Below are positions 1-11,525 of a stretch of DNA of 64,000 nt, piece by piece (positions within the stretch are counted from its first letter, which is position 1; each line of letters starts with the position of its first letter). Source of the DNA: Camillea tinctor. Lineage: Eukaryota; Ascomycota; Sordariomycetes; Xylariales; Xylariaceae. The stretch spans positions 1 to 64,000 of the forward strand of contig MU394101.1 in NCBI GenBank assembly GCA_022578605.1, read 5' to 3'. The translations under genes and the position numbers were made by a program. A model generated the notes under the pieces. It was not told where the DNA came from. It did no database searches and worked only from the letters and a program-made list of their open reading frames with translations.

Positions 1-925
1 TATATTATATGTAAAAATGGGTGTGTACAGCAAGTTGTATCGTTATGGGGAGATATCGTTATGGAACATAATCGTTATAGAGAGGGTTTACTGTACAAGT
101 TATGCAAGGATTATCCAGTCTTTTGCTTATCTAGGTTTGTTGATCGGGCAACCGCGTTCCCCATAGAAGAAGGAAGGAAAAGGGATCGAAGCGACCTAAG
201 AAAAAAAAAGGTGCACCGCCACATGTGTGTCAGTCTTTTTCAAGATGTCATGGTGCGCCTCAAAAATCATTATCTTAGATCAATCTAACATCAGGATTAG
301 ATAAAACCTTAGCGGCCCAAGCTCCCTTTTTCCTCTTAGCACAAATCTGGCCTTCACATGCCAAAAAAATCCCCCCCCCCCCAAATCATCCCACGCGGCA
401 ACCATCGATATATCGCAGTTTCTGACAGGTTATTGACACATTAGCATACCCTGATTGAGGTAGTCAAATTTTCATGCTGACGCTTAGAAGGGTATAGAAA
501 GTGGAAAAAATAAAAAGGGATAGAAAACAAGATAAGAAAGAGGAGGAGAAGGAATAAAAATCACCCAGTTGACGCAGTCATCAAATATAAAAACCTACAT
601 CATCTCAAGCCTTTCTTCATATTCCTCTCTGTTTTAATCTTTACTTTCCCCAACCTCCAAAAGCACGAAACTAGGTTTCTCCAAATTTGGGGAAAGCCGC
701 AAGGCTTAGTTTTAGTGTCTTTAGCTCTCGAGCTTAAACATTGTTTTTCTTCTCTCTCTTCTTCTCCAACTTCTTCACATATATTATACCAATACCCATA
801 CTTCCCGTCACGTCGACCCACCGATTTGTACCTCTACTGCCGAGGACACTTTACATTATCAGTGCAATTTATTATTCTCTCGTCTACTAGTAGACGACCG
901 GCCGAGTCCTTTCAACACCTCCACA
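1..925. other. Left-edge spacer, no gene recognised
   Basis: No convincing coding sequence is seen. A 75-codon ORF at 61-288 lacks any recognisable motif and sits in ordinary AT-rich spacer sequence. There is a C-run of 12 at 371-382. From about 480 the plus strand becomes purine-rich, then pyrimidine-rich (600-800), as is common in fungal promoters just upstream of a transcription start, here for the gene beginning at 926. Confidence 0.5.
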
Positions 926-1998
926 ATGGAGAAATACAGCCAGTTTCGAGATCGGGGTGAGCTTCTGAGACTATGCCTGGTCATACATCACTTCATACCT
1001 CTTCTAGACATCACTGCAAAGATGGAAAGAAAGCCCTAATATACTTCTTCTAACGTTTCTATCTCCTACTAGGTTCCGGTATCTCGCCCTTCATCCCCAC
1101 CACCACGCCCACCTCGATCATCACGAAGCTCCTCCACACCGGCATCTTCTTCTTCCGGCTGCCCATCTTCCTCGCCTACAGCGCCGTCTTCTTCCTCGTG
1201 CTCGACTACCTACCGCTGCCGCAGGTCGTGCGCAAGCTGCTGCTGTGGACCATGCTCGGCATCCCGGGCATCTGGTGGATAGACCTGCAGCTCGACGGCG
1301 TGAAGCGCGGCTCGCTCTCGCAGCAGCCCGAGTCGCGGTTCCCGCGCGAGCGCGCCGTCGTCGCCGCCCAATTCACCAGCCCCATCGACGCGCTGTACCT
1401 CGCCGCCATCTTCGACCCCATCTTCACCATCTCGTACCCGGGGACCCGCAAAGTGCAGCGAGTCTCGCTCCTCGGCGCCGTGCTCCACGCCCTCGCCCCG
1501 CCCGCCCTCTCTCCCCCCAATCCCAAGCGCCTGACCACCCTCCGCGCCCTCGTCACCGCCCACCCTCACCGCGTCATCGCCGTGTTCCCCGAAATGGCCA
1601 CCACCAACGGGAAGGGCATCCTGCCGCTGTCGCCCTCCCTCCTGTCCGCCCCCGCCGACGCCCCCGTCTTCCCCGTCAGCATGCGCTACACGCCCGCCGA
1701 CATAACCACCCCCGTGCCGGGCGCCTGGCTGTCCTTCCTCTGGAACCTGCTCGCCAAGCCCACGCACTACATCCGCGTGCGCGTCGCCGAGGGCGTCGCC
1801 AACACGCCCTCCGATGCAGCAGACGAGGGGAAGGAGGAGAACGACGAAGGTGACGATGACGACGATCTGACGCCCGAGGAGCGCCGCTTCCTCGACCGCA
1901 TCGCCGAGGCGCTCGCGCGGCTCGCTAGGAATAAGCGCGTGGGGCTCACGCTGCGGGACAAGGCGGTCTTCGTGGAGGCGTGGAATAAGCGGAAGTGA
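926..1998 (+). CDS. LOA1: LOA1/VPS66-like lysophosphatidic acid acyltransferase
   Basis: Exons 926-956 and 1073-1998 (318 aa). The 116-bp intron (GTGAGC...CTACTAG) is placed by phase: exon 1 ends with one base of a Gly codon. The N terminus MEKYSQFRDRGSGISPF resembles the start of budding-yeast Loa1/Vps66, a lipid-droplet and ER lysophosphatidic acid:oleoyl-CoA acyltransferase acting in phosphatidic acid and triacylglycerol synthesis. A hydrophobic segment (about residues 35-70) suits membrane attachment. The motif FPEMATTNGKG (about 208-218) corresponds to the substrate-binding FPEG-type block of the PlsC superfamily. The usual HX4D motif is not visible; the equivalent position reads FTSPIDAL, as in yeast Loa1 where the His is also absent. 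An acidic, low-complexity insert (EEGNDEGDDDDD-like) lies near residue 265. The family assignment is fairly secure; the enzymatic specificity is inferred from yeast. Confidence 0.84.
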
Positions 1999-3469
1999 TC
2001 ATCCCTCTTCTTCCTCTTCTTTTCCCTTGTTGTTTGCTTTACATAGAACCCCTTCCCCCCCCCCCCCCCCCCCTTCCCCCCAAAAAAGGTCAGAGAGATG
2101 AAGATCTTGAAAAAGTTTTATGTAGTTATTTTTTTCTACTTCCCTCCTCTTTTTTTAAAGAGAAAAAAAAAGGAATTCATAGCGTAAGGTGTAGAGTGAG
2201 AGCATTGGAGGGGGAGGCTTGTTTTTACTGCTACGAGTTGTGGGTAGATAAAAGATAAAATAGATTATTTACATCGCACGCCTTTTTCGGTGACCTAGTG
2301 TCTGGGATTGGAATGTGAACACTAATATCGTGTGTGATGGAGGATAACGAAACACGCTTTTAACAGGTAGCTTGATCGGTGTTTTCTTGGAGTTATTGAT
2401 AGGGGCGAGGCTTGGGGGGAAGAGGGGTGGAAGGAGGAGTGAATAGTAGAAGCATAGGGTAGAGAAAATGTAAAGGAAATAACCATGAAGAGCGAGCTGG
2501 GGTAGGTACTATATAGGCAGAGAGATACTCGTAGTGCAATGGAGGTAAGTAGGGAAAACTGATGTGATGATATGATAAGTTTAATATATATCTTACCACG
2601 CCCTCGCCTCCTTTTTTTCTTTTTATCTCGCCTTCCCCCTCCCTTTTTCTTTCTAGTTACTTCCCGTATTCCTACGTACCTAAGGATATATATCAGTATC
2701 CAGTAGACCCGCAGAGCAGATTAATAAACCGACAAGAAAAATGGCCTGCCTAGTTCTTGTTTAAAAAAATAAAAATATACTATAAATTGCGAATAGTAGG
2801 TACCCCATCACTTTCATCAACATATGATAAGTCCCCCTATCACCTAGCCTTGAAAACCTAAAAACCCTCTTCATGGCAAAAAAAGAAGCATTTCCTGTCA
2901 TAGTATCATTACACACACTTGTATATATAAGGCCATCCGCTATTAGGCCCACTATGTAGCATCCCCTCCATTCCCAACACATCCCAATTACAACACCACA
3001 ATCACGATACTATGATATTTCTAAACAGTGATATTTACTTCGAATACATATGAACACATTTTAGTCCAATACTCCCCATCCTTTCTCCTAACCCCAATAG
3101 ACAGAGCATCTACTCCCTTCCAACATACCCTCCCTCCCACTTCAAACCCCACGACTTAATCATTCCCAAACAAAATCAGGTTAAACCAAAGAAGACATCC
3201 ATCCGTATAAAATTTTTATTCCTCTCTTATATAGTTTTTTAACTGTTTTTGAAATCCCATTTTCACCGCGTGAATGAATAACCTACCTAGAGTTACACGT
3301 TTTTTTGAGACTCTATCCTTTTGAAAACCTGCTTTTGAGATCCCTCTCGCACTAACCCCCCCCCCCTCCCCTGCTCTAATGATGCTACTATCCTGAAACT
3401 CTCTCCCTAGATCTTTGTATTCTATCCAATTACCTCCCCTCCCCATCTCTCGCCCAGAGAAAATATAAT
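1999..3469. other. Convergent spacer between LOA1-like and ILV3
   Basis: The 1.5 kb between two convergent genes must hold both 3' ends. No coding sequence is recognised. There is a long C-rich run at about 2055-2073 interrupted by few other bases, followed by A-rich and T-rich blocks (2084-2170), so the first 200 bp are likely the 3' UTR of the upstream gene. The rest is AT-rich with no motif. Confidence 0.5.
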
Positions 3470-5422
3470 TTATTTCCAGTGATCGATCGGTCCCGTGGTG
3501 ACACAACCCGAGCTGGCGTCGCTGACCAGGGTAGCGTATTTGGTGAGAGTGCCCTTGGAGTAGCGCGGAGGGCGAGGCATCCAATCCCGTCTCCGGAACT
3601 CCATGACGGTCTCGCTGACATCGGAGTCAATCACACGCTTCTCAGCGTCGATAGTGATGGTGTCGCCGTCCTGCACCAGCGCGATGGGTCCACCCTCAGC
3701 AGCCTCAGGCACAATATGACCGATGAGGAAGCCGTGGCTACCACCCGAGAACCGGCCATCGGTCAACAACGCGACATCATTGCCCAGGCCGGCACCCATG
3801 ATCGCCGATGAGGGTTTCAGCATTTCAGGCATACCCGGGCCGCCCTTAGGGCCTTCATACCGAATGATGACTACGGTCTTCTCACCCTTCTTGATCTCGC
3901 CTCGCTCCAAGGCCGCAATGAAGTCGTCCTCCTGGTCGAAGCATCGTGCTTTACCAGTGAACACTAGGCCTTCCTTACCCGTAATCTTTCCAACGGATCC
4001 GCCCGGCGCGAGACTGCCGCGCAGAATCTGGATGTGGCCCGTGGGCTTGATCGGGTTGGAGAAGGGTCTGATGATCTGCTGGTCCTTGGGGAACGAAGGC
4101 CATGACTCCACATTTTCCTTCATCGTCTTGCCTGTTACGGTGCGGAGCGAGCCATCAATGATGCCCTCGCCAATGAGGAATTTCAACAGACCAGGAGTTC
4201 CACCGATCGTGTGCACGTCTTCCATAACGTACTTCCCAGAAGGCTTTAGATCTGCGAGGAAAGGTGTTCGGTCTGATACGGCTTGGAAGTCATCAACAGT
4301 AAGCTTGATACCCACGGAATCAGCGATGGCGAGTAGGTGGAGCACAGCGTTGGTGCTGCCACCCAGGATGTTGACTACGATCATGGCATTCTCAAACGCC
4401 TGGCGGGTGAGGATATCCCGTGGGCGAATATCTTCTTTCAGGATATGCTTTACAGCTTCACCGATATTTTCGCACTCTTGCTTCTTGGTCGGGTGCTCTG
4501 CAGGGCTGCTGCTGCTGCCCGGAAGGGTCATTCCCAGGGTTTCAATGGCAGTGGCCATTGTGTTTGCGGTATACATACCACCACAGGCACCGCTGCCGGG
4601 GCAAGCATGCCGGATGATGTCGAAGCGCTCCTCCTCGGTAATCTCACCGGTAATGTATTGCCCATAGGCTTGGAAAGCGCTCACGATATCGAGCGACTTG
4701 CCCTGCTTACTGCAACCCGGTTTGATAGTACCACCGTAGACCATAATACTCGGTCGGTTAACACGACCCATAGCTATCATAACGCCAGGCATATTCTTGT
4801 CACAACCGGGCAGGGAAATGTTGGCATCGTACCATTGACCCTGCATGACGGTCTCGATACTGTCGGCGATGATCTCTCTGCTCTGGAGCGAGTATCGCAT
4901 GCCTGTGGTACCCATGGAAATACCGTCGGAAACACCAATGGTGTTGAAGCGGTAGGGAATCAGACCAGCTCGTGCGACGGACTCCTTGACGACGGCAGAC
5001 AGATCCATCAAGTGCATGTTGCAGGGGTTTCCCTCATACCACACAGACGAGATTCCAACCTGGGCTTTCGACATGTCGGCTTCGGTGAGACCGGTAGCGT
5101 AGAGCATGGCTTGGGAGGCACCCTGCGATTTGGGCTGGGTGATAATTCGGGAGACCTTGTTGAGGTCACTATCGTCTGATCGGCGGGTGGGAGTGGTGCT
5201 CAAGCAGCGACTATGACAATGACAAGTCAAGTTGGTGTTAGTTTGAAATATGCCATGTCTGTATTTTCTCTCCTTTTTCTTCTCGGCCAATTGGCATGCT
5301 ATAGAAAAGAGAGAATGATAGGATCAAGGTAAAAACACCTACGTATATTGTTTCGAAGGAGCAAAAGCTCTTCGAGCCAGAGCTGCCGGAGCTCTGGCTC
5401 GGAGGAGAGTGTGAAAAGCCAT
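3470..5422 (-). CDS. ILV3: Dihydroxy-acid dehydratase, mitochondrial (Ilv3)
   Basis: Exons 5422-5343 and 5210-3470 (606 aa). The 132-bp intron starts GTAGGT and ends CATAG, and the phase (2+1 nt) joins exactly. The enzyme dehydrates 2,3-dihydroxy-isovalerate and 2,3-dihydroxy-3-methylvalerate to the 2-keto acids in valine and isoleucine synthesis, in mitochondria. Exon 1 encodes an Arg/Ala-rich amphipathic presequence ([20 protein letters not shown]), which is why I use this start rather than the ATG at 5290 inside the intron frame. The IlvD/Edd family Fe-S cysteines are present in GCDKNMPG (about residue 163) and CPGSGACGG (about residue 230), and the C-terminal [10 protein letters not shown] block is intact. 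Length is normal for fungal Ilv3. The gene is convergent with the LOA1-like gene. An ATTATA microsatellite lies just upstream of the start. Confidence 0.97.
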
Positions 5423-5437
5423 GATGAGAGCTCTGTG

Positions 5438-5466
5438 TATAATTATAATTATAATTATAATTATAT
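5438..5466. repeat. ATTATA-type microsatellite in ILV3 leader
   Basis: About five tandem copies of a 6-bp AT-only unit (ATAATT/AATTAT) lie 16 bp upstream of the ILV3 start, so probably in the 5' UTR or core promoter. The tract is perfectly AT and near-palindromic. Length polymorphism between strains would be expected. Confidence 0.8.
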
Positions 5467-7341
5467 ACCACCAATTGACCTGATATTGGACCGTGAGGCG
5501 CCTTAAAAGTCCAGTACGAAGCACCAGACGAGGTCAATGGCTCGGCTTAGGGAATATGAAGAAGGGAAAAGCTTCCACTTCCACATGCAGAGCTTCAATG
5601 TTATAAAGATATAAAGATATAAACTTTATAAGACCTTAAGCAGGGTGAGTCGAAGAAAAAAAAAAGGTGTGGGCGAAGTCGGCGCAAGTTAAAAAGTGGG
5701 CTGCATGCAAGGTCCCACTTATGCCAGGTGCTCCCCGCACTAAATCGAGGTGTTATGACCATCGGACCGTCCATCATTCGCCGAAAATGTTCACTAGGTG
5801 GGGTCTCAGGTTCCACCAAACACCCCGTTGCCGCCGAGCCCCTAGTTGTAGACATGTCCTGTCCGTACAGTGGGATCCTCCTGAGGCCGGGTCGGTGCTA
5901 ACAACTAACTACCTAAGCAGCTACTTAACCTCTGTAGTTGACCTCCTATCAGTTACCGCCTGTTCCATACTAAGGTACATACATAACTAAACTAACTCAC
6001 TTACATGTAGTATAGATCTGTATCTAATACAACTAGAACCATGCTGCCATGTTAAACATCGTCCTTTAACCTACACCTCTATCTCATTCTTAAAGCTATT
6101 TACTTTCATACCTAACTCGTGGGTCTTAGAAACATGAATTCCCATAGATTCTATTAGAGAGAGGGGTCCCCCCAAAAGTGACAGGTTTGGTTCCGTACGT
6201 ATGTATGCACGTCCTTGCGTAAGTCCCACAGATCGTGCATGTGTATCTACTGTTTGTTTTCGTCATTGTACCTACCTATATTACACTAATACTGACCCCC
6301 CTTACTCAGTAACCAACTGGAACCCTGAGCTCTAGACGGTAGTTTAAGGAGATGGAAGAAGTAGCTCTTTTTTTCTTCTTCTACCTACCATGAGATCACG
6401 CAGTGTCATGGGGGTCCTAGCAAGAGCTTGAATAGTCGTGGTGTTTTAATGCTATGCAGAAGATAAGAATTACAACTATCATCGATACTAGTAAGAAGTA
6501 CCGTTAGTGGACTTATACATTGAATATTTTATATGTTCCCTTGCAAAGTACGTACTACCATGTACCTCATGATCTATGTAGCATTAGTACCACCCTTAAC
6601 ATATCATAGCACAAGTCTAAACTTAGAGTAAAAGAAGATACTATGTAGATCATGTTCCCAGTAATAATAAATTATTGTATTACACAAAAGAATTCAGTCA
6701 GGGGATGGCTTTGTATTTCTATGTCACAACGCGAGGCCCAAGATGGAAAAAACTGTTACTTATTGTTGATGCGCAAGGAACTTAGCTACCTAGGTGACCA
6801 TACAGAGCAGCGTAGCTTGTTTACATACGAAAACTTCTTTATTCTATTTTCTAAGCTAAGTTTAGCAATTCAGTATCTCACGATTTTACATTGCAGAAAA
6901 ACTGAAACCATGTTGGAAGTGAAAATAAGGAGGAGGAGAGAAAGGGAGATAGAGAGAGAAAACTAGGGGCGTGAGGATATGATTTTATATCCATACTTGC
7001 CAAACTTTCTGACTATTTTAATCACGCTGATGGTAAGGCCATACTTATTATATAAGGAAACCATAAAGTAAATTGAAAAAAAAAAATGGACAAGAAGTAA
7101 AAAGTATTGTACAATCTCACACCATGATCCTAGCAACACATCTCTTTCCAAATCCCTACTCTGAATTGAACATTCCGCAATCCAAGCGAGCGACTAGAAG
7201 CAAAAAGGAGTTCTCCAATCCAAACATATCTCTTCCAAAGACTTCTCAACCAAATACCCTTCTCTGCTCGTCAGCAAAGTGGATATCGCCAAGTCGTCAG
7301 GGGTAAGCCCAAGGCCTTGTTCCAGTACCGTCTGGCCCCAT
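5467..7341. other. Spacer between ILV3 and the secreted-protein gene
   Basis: It contains the ILV3 promoter on its left (for the minus strand) and the 3' end of the next minus-strand gene on its right. A short tandem ATAAAGAT repeat is at about 5602-5622. No ORF here has recognisable protein features; the 104-codon ORF at 6652-6966 is low-complexity and ends in an Arg/Glu run. I see no gene. Confidence 0.5.
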
Positions 7342-8070
7342 TTAAGGCGAGCCGAAGACCTTAGTCCAGGAGTCGTAGTTGACGTCGGACTTGGGGATGT
7401 CGTCGAGGCTCTGCTTGCAGGAGGTGGTGATGCCGAGGCCGCCGCCGTTGGAGTTGAGCAGGCCGGGCGGGACCACCATCTGCAGGCTGCTGCCCATGCC
7501 GTCGATCTTGGAGATGCGCATCGTCTTCTTGGGGTCCGCGCTGGGGGCCACGCTCTTGATGTACCCGTCGATCGCGCTGTCGCCCGCGAACCACAGCTTC
7601 TTGCCCTGGAAGCTCTCGGGGATCTTTACCTTGACTACGTTGTTGAGGGCCGTGTCTTGCGCCGTGATCACGCAGTACCTGAAGGTATATCACGTCAGTT
7701 TTTTGGGGGGCAAAGCCATGCCGCTTGAGTGCACTTACCAGCTGTTGGCGCTGCCGGGCCATCCCCCAGCGTTGGGGGTGGTGTAGACTCCGGCACCGAT
7801 CTGAGTGCCGATCTGGTTGCCATCGTCGGTGAGGGTGCCGGCTTGGTTGTAGCGTTCGGCTTGAGCCTAAAGAAACGAAAAGGATCAGATACGTGCTGCT
7901 GCTTGGGGGCCGCTGTATAGCAATAAAGGGCTACTCACCTGAGCCACGGTTCTGTAGCCGATGATGACATTTTGGGCGCGTTCCTCGAGGTTGTTGTTGC
8001 TAACAAGGGGGAAGGCTGCTACTTGAGTAGCGAGGGTAAGGGTGAACAGCTTAGCAATGGTAGCAAACAT
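7342..8070 (-). CDS. Small secreted protein, possibly ART-like fold
   Basis: Exons 8070-7939, 7866-7739 and 7678-7342 give 198 aa. Donors are GTGAGT and GTAAGT, acceptors TTTAG and TTCAG, and phases match at both introns. A signal peptide is clear: MFATIAKLFTLTLATQVAA with cleavage probably before FPLV. The mature part has a GYRTV motif (about 38-42), a QAxxYN segment, GAGVYTTP (about 68-75), and two cysteines (WYC near 89 and SCK near 180) that could form one disulfide. The protein is predicted to be exported. I do not recognise a named family. The early Arg in GYR and the G-x-G-V-Y-T-T block look like the start and second strand of ADP-ribosyltransferase-like folds, but no catalytic glutamate can be assigned by eye, so this is a weak inference. 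It could equally be a non-enzymatic effector or cell-wall protein. Confidence 0.82.
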
Positions 8071-8262
8071 GGTGACGGCGGTAATAAGTTATTTCGATAG
8101 AATCGAGTCTGAAAGAGATTTCGAGATGAGGATATATACAAGAAGCGAGAGCTGAAGAAGAGCTTGAGAAGCGATAGGAAAGGGACTGTTGATGCTGGAG
8201 TGAGCGGTGGTGATGAGATGAGATGAGATGAGAGAACGACATCTATCCTGCGATATCTTCCA

Positions 8263-8270
8263 TATTTATA
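8263..8270 (-). promoter_or_regulatory. TATA box candidate, secreted-protein gene
   Basis: TATAAATA on the minus strand, about 193 bp upstream of the ATG at 8070. A (GAGAT)n tract at about 8208-8231 lies between it and the start, on the leader side. Position and sequence suit a core promoter; no experiment supports it. Confidence 0.35.
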
Positions 8271-9365
8271 TTCGTTCTCTCGACGTGAGGATTCATGATT
8301 TCGGTTTCTTCGGAGAGCCGACAAATCAATATGAAACCATGCGTATTGTGCGTAGCAAAGAAGTACGCGAGGGAAAAAAAGGGGGGAAAGATACCTCACA
8401 CAGCTAGGTAATTGGAAGGTAAACTATGTACAGTGCACAATGTGCTAGGAGAGGTGTTACAAGAACCCTTAGGAGAAAAAAAAGGGGTCAGTGAGAGGTT
8501 CACTTAGCTAGCTCACCTAGCTAAGCTCTCACCAACATCCTTACAACCTCTTTCACCCATTTCTTGCAGGAACCAGGTGGAACTGAGACACCACGCCAAG
8601 TTGGTTTCGGTAGTTGTTCGACAACGTTGAATATTGCAACTCAATACATTAATTTCTTCACTTATGCTTTCCTGTCTCTATACGAGCCACCTACAGCTGA
8701 AGAGCTGAAGATCAACGCCGTCTTCGACCGTTTTGAACGAATAAGTCGAACCACGCTACAATATCAGGTATAGACGATCCACTAAGACGATCCATCATAA
8801 ACTCGACCGAGACTGCCGAGAACACAAATCAAGAGTTGTCCCTTGCAGTACTGGAGTATTCACAGCCTCAGTCCAATGTTTTAAGCTTAAAGCTACTATA
8901 AATACCAAGCTCAACCATCTCCACACGTCATAAAGGTGTATGCATAATAAACAGGGGGGCGGCATTCGAAAAGCATGCGGCATATGAAGATCACTTATAT
9001 ACCCTTGCAGTGTACCTTACACCTCACAGCCTTGGAAAAGTCTAGGCAACCAAGCAGTAAGTACAGTACCATACCATACCACGGGACAGGTCCATCGAAT
9101 ATTTTGGAAATGGAAATATTCATAGCTCCCCTGCATGATCTTCTCGCGTCATAACGAGGGAACCCAATAGTGATGACTCATCTGGATATAGCAAGCATAT
9201 ATAGGCGCATAGGAATAGCATTTGGCTGAAACCCGAAAACGAGTTCAACGCTACAGATTACTTCTCTGCCTTTCCAGCGTATTTGATATCTAACGACTCA
9301 AAGATTAACCACTCCACTACAACCTTACACAAAGCAAACAACAACGTCTCTTAACATAAATCACA
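8271..9365. other. Divergent intergenic region
   Basis: The region lies between the minus-strand secreted-protein gene and the plus-strand gene at 9366, so it serves as promoter for both. A perfect TGACTCA (AP-1/Gcn4-type site) is at 9174-9180 and a TATATA at about 9198-9203, both upstream of the 9366 gene. An exon-like stretch at about 8571-8768 is treated under findings. Confidence 0.45.
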
Positions 9366-10071
9366 ATGAGCAGCAACAGCAGCAACAACAACAACGACGG
9401 CATGTCAATCCTCTGCGGAGAAACCTGGCACTGGGACTCCAGGGACGAGAACCAGATTACCTTCCACAAAGATGGCACGGGCGAGGTAAGATTTGCCCCT
9501 CTATCCCCATCTGCTTCCAGACAAGATTATCCCCTCAGGATCATACACTAAACCAAACCGCAAATCCCCTCCCCCCAAAAAACAGCTGATCTGCCGCGCC
9601 GAGCTCAACGTGTGGATAGCTGCCGAATTCGACTGGAAGCTCCTAGGACTCGGAAGCGCCGGTAGTGCGGGTGTCGCCAAGAGCCGGGGGTGCTGCGGCC
9701 CAAGCGACAGCCACGACCTCCTCCCTTCGGCGTCGCAGTTCCAGCTCGAGATCACGCTCTCGAAGCGGCGCATCCCCGCCCTGGGCGGCGCCCGCATGGA
9801 CCAGTACAAGATCAACGAGGCGCTGCTGCGCGACGCGGCGTTCGCGCCCAAGAAGTACGCCGTCGCGCTCGAGGCCGGCGAGTTCGTGACGCAGTTCGAC
9901 GCGCGCTCGCGGGAGGGCTCGCACCTGCTCCCCGGCACCCCCAGGTTCAGGTTCCGCCTCTCGTTCGAGCCTGCGCCCTACCCGCGGCGCGAGGACTGGG
10001 TGGACCCCCAGGGCGCCCCGGACGCGATGAGGTTCTGGGAGTGGAACCAGTTCTGCGGGAGGCAGGTTTAA
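9366..10071 (+). CDS. Conserved hypothetical fungal protein
   Basis: Exons 9366-9485 and 9586-10071 (201 aa). The intron begins GTAAGA and ends AACAG, with phase 0 at Glu40/Leu41. After a Ser/Asn-rich start, the core begins MSILCGETWHWDSRDEN and continues as a Trp- and Arg-rich protein with ITFHKDGTGELICR and a C terminus FWEWNQFCGRQV. This pattern resembles an uncharacterised, widespread protein of filamentous ascomycetes; I know no function. No signal peptide or membrane segment is visible, so it is probably cytosolic or nuclear. The second Met (residue 13) is an alternative start. Exon 2 is much richer in GC than its flanks. A TGACTCA element 186 bp upstream hints at amino-acid-control or stress regulation, but this is only suggestive. 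Confidence 0.75.
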
Positions 10072-11229
10072 AATGAACTCTACTTCATGTACCTAGATTG
10101 CTTCACCTAGTTTGTTTCGCCGCGTTGCTTGGTTTGGCGCGGAAATGGAAATGGAAATGGAAATCGGAGTGTATACTCTCGGGTCATCTATGTGCAGAGA
10201 TAGTGTGCTTTAAGATCATCTACCTACTTGCAGAGAGCTGTGGTTGCCATCGTTATATTTAGCAACCTACATCATCGGTACATTCATGACCTTGTATGCT
10301 TTCCCCTCGGTTCTAAGGATGAGTGGCTACAGGCCGAATGTTGCTATGTATGTACAATGCCTTGGTGGATCTTTAGTCTGTGACGGATTTAGGTAGATCG
10401 ACGTCAGGTCGACCCGATTAACACAACCGACTGCCTTAGGTAGAGTAAATCCTGACGATCATGGGCCAAGTAATACAATAATGTAAGCAAGCAGACCACT
10501 TATACTTATTAAGCGCGCATAAATGGCATCACTACTTGGGTAGGTGAGTACTATGTGTGTTGCAGTCCCGCATTTCCCCCATCCTTGGTGTGTGTGCTCG
10601 GGTTCGGGTATGTATGGCGTAGTATAAGTCTATATTGTACCTAGTGTAGTGCCAGCCCAGCCCAGCTCAACTAGCGAACGGTTCCAGCCGACGATAGATA
10701 AAATCCGGCACCTAGACTTGTGGGGTACGCGGTATCCGGCAGTGATCTTTCCCCACGCAATGGCTTTGAAACAAGGTCCAGTCTTGGCTTCTGGGCTTAA
10801 TCTGGGCTTCACGTCGATTATGCCATATCCGCGTGAGTGTTTTCCTACGGGAGCAATGATCGAACTGCAAGCTACTGGAAAGAGAAAAGGGCAAACAGAA
10901 AAACAAGGGCAACGAGGAAGATGAATGCGTATTGTGGAACTCGTATCCTCCAAGGTCAAGTTGATACATCGCAATGCCTATTTGAGTTCTAGGCTCCCTC
11001 TCTTGCTTTCCGGGGTGCTAGAAAACCCCGAGTCTACAAACCGAGATACGAATACCCCTGGAGATATTTATATACAATCTATTGATTATGTAACGTGAAA
11101 AGGCCGGCCATCGATGAATAGAAATGGATCATCAGGTCTAGAACTACCAAATATAAAAGTCGTTCTATTAGAAATACACGATCTATACCCTGGCTGAAAT
11201 ACTATACCCCTTGCTTGATTCTTATTGTA
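10072..11229. other. Spacer with GGAAAT repeat
   Basis: A short (GGAAAT)n run is at 10141-10163, in the probable 3' UTR of the preceding gene. The 91-codon ORF at 10649-10924 has no recognisable motif. I see no gene. Confidence 0.45.
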
Positions 11230-11525
11230 TGTTATAGTGATGAGCCTTGGGATTCCCTTTCCCGCTGTAGTCACACCGCCATCGATGACTAGTCTTGTAT
11301 CATTGATATAACCTGCTAAAGACCTGCATAGAAAGGCTGTGTAGCCAGCCGCTTCTTCTACCGTGGTAGCTGACTGCCGGGGACGGGAAGTCTTGGTGAC
11401 TTGTCAAAGTCAAGGAGAACGCCGTTGGAGGGTTGCTTGTATCATAGGCGTGTTTACCCAGGAGGAGTAGGCAATATTTACTCGAATATAACTCTTTAAG
11501 AAATTAACGACTTTCATCTGAAGTT
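11230..11525 (-). pseudogene. Short-chain dehydrogenase/reductase relic (C-terminal part)
   Basis: On the minus strand one reading frame gives the typical C-terminal third of an SDR oxidoreductase. It starts near 11510 with RVNIAYSSWVNTPMI (equivalent to RVNxxxPxWxxTPM), runs through ATTVEEAAGYTAFL, and ends with YINDTRLVIDGGVTT, the usual GxxxxVDGG end, near 11270. Two in-frame TGA codons lie between these blocks (about 11404-11412), and no Rossmann TGxxxGIG or YxxxK motif can be found in the frame upstream, where the sequence has decayed into AT-rich DNA. It therefore looks like a degraded or truncated SDR gene. The SDR assignment is from motif pattern only. Confidence 0.6.

Noticed and set aside
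3723..4667. Long plus-strand ORF (314 codons)
   Set aside because: It lies wholly antisense to the ILV3 coding exon and has no protein-family features; it is a shadow of a conserved gene.
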